Positions 9,046 to 17,241 of a stretch of DNA of 64,000 bases are shown in pieces (the first letter of the stretch is position 1; the number at the start of each line of letters is the position of its first letter). Origin of the DNA: Plantactinospora mayteni (GTDB lineage Bacteria; Actinomycetota; Actinomycetes; Mycobacteriales; Micromonosporaceae); the NCBI RefSeq assembly GCF_016862935.1, contig NZ_BONX01000011.1:107970-171969 (forward strand), read 5' to 3'. The notes beneath the pieces are model-generated. The model was not told where the DNA came from. It saw only the letters and a program-made list of their open reading frames with translations, and ran no database searches. The position numbers and the translations under genes are program-made.

Positions 9046-10872
9046 GTGCCGCTCTCCCCGCCCGCGCTCGCCGGGCCGACCTCGCCGCCGCCCGCGCCCC
9101 CGGCCGCCCGACGGAGCCGCCGGACCGACCTGCTCGTCGCGCTGGTCGCGATCGTCGGAGCAGGCTGGGTCACCAGCGGACTCTGGCTCGACCCGGACGG
9201 GCGGGCGATCACCGTCAACTCCAGCGACCAGGCCCTCTTCGAGTGGCTGCTCGCGTACGGCGCGCACGCGCTCACCCACGGGCAGAACCCGTTCTTCACC
9301 GACCTGGTGAACGTGCCGGACGGGGTCAACCTCGCGGTCAACACCTCGGTCACGGTGTACGCCGTCGTCTTCGCCCCGCTCACCTACCTGATCGGCGCCC
9401 CGGCCACCTTCCTGGTGGTGCTCACCGGCAACATCGCCGGCACGGTCTTCGGCTGGTACTGGCTGCTCTCCCGGAAACTCGTCCGGAGCACCCCGGCCGC
9501 GGTCCTCGGCGGGCTCTTCATCGGCTTCGCGCCGGGCCTCGTCGCGCACGCCAACGCCCACCTGAACTGGAGCGCCGGCTGGGTGGTCCCGATGCTGCTC
9601 TGGGGGGTACTCCGGCTGCGCCAGCCCGGCCGCTGGCTGCGCAACGGGCTGCTGCTCGGGGTGCTGGTCGCGGTCGCCTTCTCGATCGCCGCCGAGGGGC
9701 TCTTCTTCACCGCGCTGGCCTGCGGCGTCTTCCTCGGCACCTGGGCACTGGACCGGGGCCGCCGAGCCGAGACGCGGGCCGCGCTGCCGGACTTCCTGCG
9801 CGGGCTCGGGGTCACCGCGCTGGTGGCGTTCGTACTGCTGGCGTACCCGCTGTGGCTGCACTTCCTGGGCCCGCAACGGTTCCACGGCACCGGCTTCGAC
9901 CCGGTGATCCACGCCGAGGACATCGCCGCGTACGGGGCGTACCCGCAGCGGACCCTGGCCGGGGAGGCCGGGCTGGGCAGCTCGCTGGCACCGAACCCGA
10001 CCGAGGAGAACTCCTTCCTCGGGCTGCCGCTGCTGGTGCTGGCCGTACTCTGCTTCGTCGTGCTGTGGCGGCGGGCCGCCCCGGAGCGCCGGGCCACCCT
10101 ACGGGCGATCGGGGTGACCGCGCTGGTCTTCGCCGTACTCTCCTGGGGCCCCCGGGTGAAGATCTTCGGGATGCACACCGACATCCCGCTCCCGTACGCC
10201 CTGCTCGGCCACCTGCCGGTGTTCAACGCCGCCCTGCCGTCCCGGTTGGCCCTGGTGGTGGCGCCGCTGGTCGGGCTGCTGCTGGCGCACACCGTCGACC
10301 TGCTCCGGGCCAGTCCGCTCTCCCGACGGGCCAGGGCCGGCTGGACGGCCGGGTTCGCCGTGGCACTCCTGCCGCTGGTGCCGGTACCACTGCTCAGCAC
10401 GGCTCGGGAACCGATCCCGGAGTTCGTCACCGCCGGCACCTGGCGGCAGTACGTCTCCCCCGGCGGGGTGCTGACCCCGCTGCCGCTCACCCTCGACCTG
10501 GCCCCGGACGGGCAACGCTGGCAGGCGTACGCGCTGAGCCACCGGCAGGGCGAGTTCCGGATCCCGTCCGGCTTCTTCCTCGGCCCCGGCGGCCCGGACG
10601 GACGGGGCCGGATCGGGCCGGTGCCCCGGGCCACCGACGCGCTGCTGATGCGGGTGGCCGAAACCGGCGAGCGGCCGGTGATCACCGACGCCGACCGGGC
10701 CGCCGCCCGGGCCGACCTGCGCTACTGGCGGGTCGAGGCGGTGGTACTGGCCGACCGGGCGCACGGGGCGAAGTTCCCGCTGCACATCGACGCGCTCCGC
10801 GAGGTCACCACCGCCCTCCTCGGACCACCGGAGCGGGTGTCCGACGTCTGGCTCTGGCGCCTCACCCCGTGA
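9046..10872 (+). CDS. Large multi-pass membrane protein, glycosyltransferase-C-like
   Basis: A protein of about 608 residues with roughly ten membrane helices and a periplasmic C-terminal domain. After the first helix comes a loop with SSDQALFEW and FTDLVNVPDGVNLAVNTS, which resembles actinobacterial GT-C-like membrane enzymes that use polyprenyl-linked sugars. A donor-binding Asp in that first loop is plausible. I cannot name the sugar or product. GTG 9046 is chosen because the upstream frame overlaps the divergent ATPase gene and its promoter. The gene converges with the CopD-like gene, with a shared hairpin between them. A role in cell envelope glycan synthesis is inference. Confidence 0.65.
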   Translation: MPLSPPALAGPTSPPPAPPAARRSRRTDLLVALVAIVGAGWVTSGLWLDPDGRAITVNSSDQALFEWLLAYGAHALTHGQNPFFTDLVNVPDGVNLAVNTSVTVYAVVFAPLTYLIGAPATFLVVLTGNIAGTVFGWYWLLSRKLVRSTPAAVLGGLFIGFAPGLVAHANAHLNWSAGWVVPMLLWGVLRLRQPGRWLRNGLLLGVLVAVAFSIAAEGLFFTALACGVFLGTWALDRGRRAETRAALPDFLRGLGVTALVAFVLLAYPLWLHFLGPQRFHGTGFDPVIHAEDIAAYGAYPQRTLAGEAGLGSSLAPNPTEENSFLGLPLLVLAVLCFVVLWRRAAPERRATLRAIGVTALVFAVLSWGPRVKIFGMHTDIPLPYALLGHLPVFNAALPSRLALVVAPLVGLLLAHTVDLLRASPLSRRARAGWTAGFAVALLPLVPVPLLSTAREPIPEFVTAGTWRQYVSPGGVLTPLPLTLDLAPDGQRWQAYALSHRQGEFRIPSGFFLGPGGPDGRGRIGPVPRATDALLMRVAETGERPVITDADRAAARADLRYWRVEAVVLADRAHGAKFPLHIDALREVTTALLGPPERVSDVWLWRLTP

Positions 10873-10881
10873 CGCCTTCGT

Positions 10882-10929
10882 GATCCCGTGGCGTCCGGCT
10901 CGCCCCGACCGGCCGGACGCCACCGGATC
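10882..10929. terminator. Bidirectional terminator hairpin
   Basis: GTGGCGTCCGGC (10888-10899) pairs perfectly with 10912-10923. An outer GATCC/GGATC pair extends the stem after one mismatch. It lies between two convergent stop codons. Confidence 0.7.
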
Positions 10930-11395
10930 ATGTGGAGTCAGCGTGCGTGGTGAGGATGCCGAGCGCGTAGGCGGTGGCGACCAGGGCGAGCATCAGCACG
11001 GCGACGCGGCGGAACCTGCGGGTCAGCCCCGGCAACTCGGCCGGTAGGGCGAAGACCCGGCGCGGCCAGCCCCGCCAGGAGACCCAGCAGAACAGGCCGG
11101 TCGCGGCGGCCAGCAGCACCGCCTTGCCAGCGACCACCGCCCACCACCCGGCCGTCCGCTCGGGAGCCAGCAACACCAGGGCGAGCCCGGTCGCCCAGAG
11201 CACCCCGACCAGCCCCACCACCGGCCACCGGTTGCCGTGCGCCAGCACCCGCTGCGCGTCCTCCACCCGCTCGGGGTCGTCGAACATCCGGGTCAGCTTC
11301 GGTTGCACCACGAAGAGGCTGTACGCCATCGAGCCCAGCCAGAGGGCCGCGACCCCGGCGTGCACCAGGACGATCCCGATCGGCAGCGCATCCAT
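10928..11395 (-). CDS. CopD-like four-helix membrane protein
   Basis: A 155-residue protein with four predicted membrane helices (about 5-27, 56-77, 84-106 and 130-149). The N-terminal HAGVAALWLGSMAYSLFVVQPKL segment matches the CopD copper-resistance domain, where conserved His residues may bind copper. The family takes part in copper uptake or tolerance, but many short actinobacterial members are uncharacterised. ATG 11395 starts directly before the first helix. No other copper gene is nearby, so the copper role is inferred from family only. Confidence 0.75.
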   Translation of the reverse strand: MDALPIGIVLVHAGVAALWLGSMAYSLFVVQPKLTRMFDDPERVEDAQRVLAHGNRWPVVGLVGVLWATGLALVLLAPERTAGWWAVVAGKAVLLAAATGLFCWVSWRGWPRRVFALPAELPGLTRRFRRVAVLMLALVATAYALGILTTHADST

Positions 11396-11583
11396 CCGGG
11401 CATCATGCCCGCTCGCGCCCCCACCCGGCTGACCCGCGACTCCGACGGCCGCCCTGACGGTCTGACCCGCGACCCGGGCGGCCCGGCGGGGGCCGAGGCC
11501 GTCGCCCCGGTGCAGCGTGCCTTCGCCTGGTGACTCCGGCCACGAACCGGAGCGACTGGCCGGTAGCGCACTAGGCTGGAGCG

Positions 11584-12240
11584 GTGACCAGCACTGTTGC
11601 CGCGTTGACCAGCGTCCGGCTCGGGACGGTGGACTATCTGGCGGCCTGGGACGAACAGCGTCGGGTGCACGAGGCGGTGGTCGCCGGAGAGCTTCCGGAC
11701 AGCGTGCTGCTGCTGGAACACCCGAGCGTCTACACGGCCGGCAAGCGCACCGAGCCCTGGGACCGGCCGATGGACGGTACGCCGGTGATCGACGTGGACC
11801 GGGGCGGCAAGATCACCTGGCACGGCCCCGGCCAGCTCGTCGGCTATCCGATCCTCACGCTCCCCGGGGCGGACACCGGACTGCCGGTGGACGTCGTCGC
11901 CTTCGTCCGGCGTACCGAGCAGTTGCTGCTCGACGTCTGCGCCGAACTGGGACTGGGCACGGTCATGCTGGTCGAGGGACGCAGCGGCGTCTGGGTACCA
12001 GCCGACGAGCGCGGGCCGGAACGCAAGGTGGCCGCGATCGGCATCCGGGTGGCCCGGGGCGTGACCCAACACGGCTTCTCGATCAACTGTGACTGCGACC
12101 TCGCCGCGTACGACCGGATCGTCGCCTGCGGGCTGCGCGACGTCGGCGTCACCTCACTCACCGCCGAACTGGCCCGCCCGGTCACCGTCGCCGAGGTCCT
12201 TCCGATCGTCGAACGCCACCTCCCAACCCTCCTCCCCTGA
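11584..12240 (+). CDS. lipB: Octanoyl-[acyl-carrier-protein]:protein N-octanoyltransferase LipB
   Basis: LipB moves octanoate from acyl carrier protein to the lipoyl domains of E2 and GcvH proteins, the first step of lipoate assembly. The 218-residue protein shows [14 protein letters not shown], the [17 protein letters not shown] block that lines the acyl pocket, Lys148 in RKVAAIG and the catalytic Cys182 in VACGLRD. GTG 11584 has GGAG upstream. lipA lies about 2 kb downstream, separated by the oppositely oriented AspRS gene; in many actinobacteria lipB and lipA are adjacent, so the AspRS gene and its leader look inserted between them. Identification is secure. Confidence 0.96.
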   Translation: MTSTVAALTSVRLGTVDYLAAWDEQRRVHEAVVAGELPDSVLLLEHPSVYTAGKRTEPWDRPMDGTPVIDVDRGGKITWHGPGQLVGYPILTLPGADTGLPVDVVAFVRRTEQLLLDVCAELGLGTVMLVEGRSGVWVPADERGPERKVAAIGIRVARGVTQHGFSINCDCDLAAYDRIVACGLRDVGVTSLTAELARPVTVAEVLPIVERHLPTLLP

Positions 12241-12253
12241 CGCCACTCGCCGA

Positions 12254-12316
12254 GATCTTGACGACTTGGTGCGGTCGGGACTACTGCGGTCGGGACTACA
12301 AGACGTCGTCAAGGTC
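12254..12316. terminator. Inverted repeat with a nested 15-bp tandem duplication
   Basis: GATCTTGACGAC (12254-12265) pairs with GTCGTCAAGGTC (12305-12316) apart from one wobble. The loop holds two exact copies of TGCGGTCGGGACTAC (12270-12284 and 12285-12299). It lies between convergent lipB and AspRS genes and probably acts as a two-way terminator. Confidence 0.6.
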
Positions 12317-12357
12317 TGGCTTACCTCCGGCAGCGTAGGTGGCCGGGCGGGTGGTGT

Positions 12358-13740
12358 TCACGGGGTGAGGCGGTGCAGGTCGCGCGGGAACGCGGTGACC
12401 TCGCGGACGTTCGTCGCTCCGAGCAGCCTGGCCACCATCCGCTCCAGGCCGATGGCGAAACCGCCGTGCGGTGGCATGCCGTGCCGGAACGCGTCCAGAT
12501 AGCCGGCGTACGGCTCGACCGGCTCGCCCCGCTGCGCGAGCGCGGCGAGGTAGTCGGCGTACCGGTGCAGCCGCTGGCCGCCGGTGACCAGCTCCACGCC
12601 CCGGAACAGCAGGTCGAACCCGTTCGAGTACGCCCGCGCCGGACCGCCCGACGGGGTGTCCTCGGTCGCCGGGTGGGTGTAGAAGGGGCGCTTGGCCAGC
12701 GGATAGCCGGTGACGAAGAGGAAGTCCGAGCCGTGCTCGGCCCGGGCCCAGTCGCCGAGCGCCCGCTCGTGTGCCGGGGCGAGGTCGGGCTCGTCCGGCG
12801 GTGCTCCGGCGATCGCCAACGCCTCGGTGAAGTGCACCGCCGGAATCTCCGGCGCCGGCAGGTCGAGCCGGCCCGCCCCGGCCCCGGTCACCCGGCCGGC
12901 GAGCCGCCCGAGCCGACCCTCGACCTCGCCGTGCCGACCCTCGACCTCGCCGAGCCGGCCCTCGACCTCGCCGAGCCGACCCTCGACCTCGCCGAGCATT
13001 CCGGCCAGCACGTCGCGGAGCAGCCGCATCACGTCCCGGTGGTCGGTGACGAAGCCGAACTCGACGTCCAGCGAGGTGTACTGGGCCAGGTGCCGGGTGG
13101 TGTCGTGCGGCTCGGCCCGGAACACCGGCCCCACCTCGTAGACCCGCTCCAGCACCCCGACCAGCATCTGCTTGTAGAACTGCGGCGACTGGGCCAGATA
13201 GCCGGGCCGGCCGAAGTAGTCGAGGGCGAAGACGTTCGCGCCGCTCTCGGTGGCGGCGGCGACGATCTTCGGGGTGTGCACCTCGACGAAGCCGAGCCGG
13301 TCGAGGGCGGCCCGGAAGCCGGCCACCAGGGCGGCCGAGATCCGCAGCGCGGCGGCCCGACCGGGGTGCCGCAACGCCACCGCCGCATGGTCGAGCTGGG
13401 TGGGTAGCGCCGCGGTCAGCTCCGGGCGGTACACGTCGAACGGTGGCGGCACGGCCGGGTCGCCGAGCGGTCGTACCGTCGGATCGACCAGCTCGACCCC
13501 GGCGGGCGCGGCGGGGTTGCCGACCACCCGGCCGGTCACCTCCAGCACCGACTCCTCGGGCAGGTCGGCCAGCCGGGCCCGCAGGTCGGCAGCGGTCACC
13601 ACCACCTGGGCCAGCCCGGCGGCGTCCCGCAGGATCAGGAACGTCACCGACTTGAGTTGCCGGCGGCGGTGCACCCAGCCGGCGGTGGTCACGGTCGCGC
13701 CGACGTGCGCGGAGAGGGAGGCGGAGAGGACACGTGGCAC
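12358..13740 (-). CDS. aspS: Archaeal-type (non-discriminating) aspartate--tRNA ligase
   Basis: This class IIb synthetase charges tRNA with aspartate. It is short (460 residues) and lacks the GAD insert of the bacterial enzyme, so it is the archaeal/eukaryal type (AspRS2, as in Deinococcus), which often also charges tRNA-Asn. The N-terminal OB fold covers about 15-100. QSPQFYKQML (185-194) and PHDTTRHLAQYTSLDVE (211-227, motif 2) follow, and motif 3 is GGFAIGLERMVARLLG near the C terminus. An unusual insert at about 250-277 has four tandem GEVEGRL heptads. GTG 13740 has GAGGAG eight bases upstream. A complete T-box leader precedes the gene. Whether it is the only AspRS in the genome cannot be seen here; non-discriminating activity is inferred from family. 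Confidence 0.88.
   Translation of the reverse strand: MPRVLSASLSAHVGATVTTAGWVHRRRQLKSVTFLILRDAAGLAQVVVTAADLRARLADLPEESVLEVTGRVVGNPAAPAGVELVDPTVRPLGDPAVPPPFDVYRPELTAALPTQLDHAAVALRHPGRAAALRISAALVAGFRAALDRLGFVEVHTPKIVAAATESGANVFALDYFGRPGYLAQSPQFYKQMLVGVLERVYEVGPVFRAEPHDTTRHLAQYTSLDVEFGFVTDHRDVMRLLRDVLAGMLGEVEGRLGEVEGRLGEVEGRHGEVEGRLGRLAGRVTGAGAGRLDLPAPEIPAVHFTEALAIAGAPPDEPDLAPAHERALGDWARAEHGSDFLFVTGYPLAKRPFYTHPATEDTPSGGPARAYSNGFDLLFRGVELVTGGQRLHRYADYLAALAQRGEPVEPYAGYLDAFRHGMPPHGGFAIGLERMVARLLGATNVREVTAFPRDLHRLTP
12910..12995 (-). repeat. 21-bp tandem repeat inside aspS
   Basis: CTCGACCTCGCC starts at 12919, 12940, 12961 and 12982 (plus-strand reading), a 21-bp period. It encodes the GEVEGRL heptad four times and keeps the frame. 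The repeats lie in the catalytic domain after motif 2. Confidence 0.9.
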
Positions 13741-13800
13741 CTGGACTGCTCCTCGGTGTGGTCGCGGCGCGCTCGACCCGAACGCGCCGGTGGCCCCGGG

Positions 13801-14035
13801 GAGTGTGGGCGAGCGGGTACTCGCGGTGCCACCACACCTTCACCGCCGACGCCACGGCCGGCGGCCTCGTTCGTGGCCCGTGACGCGGGCCGGGTCGGCG
13901 GGTTCTAATGGGCGCCGAGACGCCGTTCTTCCCGCAGCTCGGGAGGGTCTTCCCAGCCCGGCCGGAGATCACCTTCCAGCGACGGTGACTCTCTGGACTC
14001 CGGTTGTCGGGCTGGTACTCGGCTCCGTCCACGCT
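13801..14035 (-). promoter_or_regulatory. T-box riboswitch leader with Asp (GAC) specifier
   Basis: Reading leftwards, Stem I pairs CCAGCCCG (14015-14008) with CGGGCTGG (13960-13953) and CCGGAG (14003-13998) with CTCCGG (13967-13962). The 5' strand carries AGAGAG (13994-13989) and the tip loop has GCTGGAAG (13980-13973), both canonical. Below the stem, AGTA (14019-14016) faces GAA (13952-13950), the loop-E specifier loop, followed directly by GAC (13949-13947), an Asp codon. The antiterminator is GTGTGG (13837-13832), bulge TGGCACC, GCGAG, a loop, CTCGC and CCACAC (13808-13803), a perfect fit. TGGC suits the G discriminator of tRNA-Asp. GGTGTGGT (13838-13831) could instead pair with ACCACACC (13762-13755) beside the ribosome binding site, so translational control is likely. 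Confidence 0.9.
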
Positions 14036-14230
14036 CTGCCCGGAGGGTAGCCGGGCCGGTCGGCGTTCTGACACCGAATATCCCATCCGGCGTGAGTGGT
14101 ATCACCTGGTCCGGCACGTGAGGCCGGTCGCCTCCGGTCGATCGGCCGACCCGTGACGCGTAGGCTCGGATTCGTGACCATCGAGCAAGCCGCGCCATCC
14201 ACCGCCGCCGAAGCCGGAGGGGTGAGCGTC

Positions 14231-15307
14231 GTGACCGCACCGGAGATCCGTACCGGCCATCCCGTCGCGCCGGAGGGGCGCCGGCTGCTGCGGGTCGAGG
14301 CCCGCAACGCGGCGACGCCGATCGAGCGCAAGCCGCCGTGGATCAAGGTCAAGGCGAAGATGGGTCCCGAATACACGCAGCTCCGTGGACTGGTCTCCCG
14401 GGAGGGTCTGCACACGGTCTGCCAGGAGGCCGGCTGTCCCAACATCTACGAATGCTGGGAAGACCGGGAGGCGACCTTCCTGATCGGCGGTGACCAGTGC
14501 ACCCGCCGGTGCGACTTCTGCCAGATCGACACCGGCAAGCCGGCCGACTTCGACGCGGACGAGCCGCGCCGGGTCGCCGAGTCGGTGGTCGCGATGGGCC
14601 TGCGGTACGCCACCGTGACCGGCGTGGCCCGGGACGACCTGCCGGACGGCGGCGCCTGGCTCTACGCCGAGACGGTCCGGCAGATCCACGGGCTGACCCG
14701 CCGGGAGCAGCAGCCCGGTGCCGAGCAGGCCGGCGCCGCCGAGCGTGCCGGCGGTACTCGCGAGCGTGCCGGCGCTGCCGAGGAGGCCAGCGGGACCCTG
14801 GACGGCCTGCCGCACTGCGGGGTGGAGTTGCTGGTCCCCGACTTCAACGGCAACCCGGAGCAGCTCGCCGAGGTCTTCGGCGCCCGCCCCGAGGTGCTCG
14901 CGCACAACGTCGAGACGGTACCCCGGATCTTCAAGCGGATCCGGCCGGCGTTCCGCTACGAGCGCTCGCTCGACGTACTCACCCAGGCTCGGGCCGCCGG
15001 GCTGGTGACCAAGTCCAACCTGATCCTCGGGCTCGGCGAGGATCGTGCCGAGATCTCCCAGGCGCTACGCGACCTGCACGCGGCCGGCTGCGAGCTGGTC
15101 ACCATCACGCAATACCTCCGCCCGACGCCCCGGCACCACCCCGTCGAGCGGTGGGTCCGGCCGGAGGAGTTCGTCGAGCTGCGCGAGGAGGCCGAGGAGA
15201 TCGGCTTCGCCGGGGTACTGAGCGGGCCGCTGGTCCGCTCGTCCTACCGGGCCGGCCGGCTCTATCAGCAGGCCGTCGAGGCCCGGACGGCACCGACCGC
15301 CAGCTAA
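14231..15307 (+). CDS. lipA: Lipoyl synthase (radical SAM)
   Basis: LipA inserts two sulfur atoms into protein-bound octanoate to make lipoate, using two [4Fe-4S] clusters and S-adenosylmethionine. The auxiliary-cluster cysteines are in the stretch [14 protein letters not shown], and the radical SAM motif is CTRRCDFC. The C-terminal [12 protein letters not shown] is typical. Between [10 protein letters not shown] and GVELLVPDF there is an extra Ala/Gly/Glu-rich stretch of about 40 residues with repeated ERAG units that normal LipA lacks. I favour GTG 14231, ten bases after GGAGG; GTG 14222 and GTG 14174 are possible. It is divergent from the T-box leader of aspS. Identity is secure; the start is uncertain. 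Confidence 0.95.
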   Translation: MTAPEIRTGHPVAPEGRRLLRVEARNAATPIERKPPWIKVKAKMGPEYTQLRGLVSREGLHTVCQEAGCPNIYECWEDREATFLIGGDQCTRRCDFCQIDTGKPADFDADEPRRVAESVVAMGLRYATVTGVARDDLPDGGAWLYAETVRQIHGLTRREQQPGAEQAGAAERAGGTRERAGAAEEASGTLDGLPHCGVELLVPDFNGNPEQLAEVFGARPEVLAHNVETVPRIFKRIRPAFRYERSLDVLTQARAAGLVTKSNLILGLGEDRAEISQALRDLHAAGCELVTITQYLRPTPRHHPVERWVRPEEFVELREEAEEIGFAGVLSGPLVRSSYRAGRLYQQAVEARTAPTAS

Positions 15308-15400
15308 CCCCGACGGCCACCGCGCGGTGACTCCGGTTGCCACCGCCCGATAACTCCAACGGCCACCGCCCGGCAACTCCAGTGGCCTTACTCCAGTGGC
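15295..15400. repeat. 23-bp tandem repeats behind lipA
   Basis: Units of the type ACGGCCACCGCCCGGCAACTCC follow the lipA stop three to four times with a 23-bp period (for example at about 15312, 15335 and 15358). They resemble the last bases of lipA, including the stop-codon position. The rest of the gap to 15531 shows no other gene. Confidence 0.75.
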
Positions 15401-15543
15401 GGTTTCGGCCAGCTCTCTGCCACCTTCAGCCGGCTCGTCCACCCCCGAGGGCGAGCCGGATCGGACGTGTCGCACCGTGTTAGATTCCGGCCGCCAGCCG
15501 GGAGGTGCTTGCCGGCAACACGTCGAAGGTGATGAATAGAAGT

Positions 15544-17003
<1,460 letters not shown>

Positions 17004-17019
<16 letters not shown>

Positions 17020-17066
17020 CCCCGTCCCAAGCTGCCCCGTCCCGAGCTGACCCCGCCCCGAGCTGA
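17004..17066. repeat. Four 15-16-bp copies of the gene end with stop codon
   Basis: CCCCGTCCCGAGCTGA (17004-17019) is the 3' end of the flavoprotein gene including its TGA. Near-identical copies follow at 17020-17034, 17035-17050 and 17051-17066. Confidence 0.9.
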
Positions 17067-17164
17067 CCCGCCCGATCAGCCGAAGCCGCTCGCGACACCG
17101 CCGCTCAGCCCGCTGCCGTCCCGCCGCCGTGCCGCCAGTCAGTCTGCAGGGACGCCGGTTCAGG

Positions 17165-17241
17165 TCGGAGGACGCCGGTCAGGGGTCGAGACGTCGCCGT
17201 CCCTCGGAGGACGCCGGTCAGGGGGTCGAGGCGTCGCCGTC
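17165..17241 (-). repeat. Tandem duplication of the LuxR gene 3' end
   Basis: A 39-40-bp block starting TCGGAGGACGCCGGTCAGGG occurs at about 17165 and again at 17202 in direct orientation, differing at only a few positions. The second block contains the TGA stop of the LuxR-type gene at 17218, and the first reproduces the same stop context. A partial third copy is seen near 17148. Confidence 0.9.
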
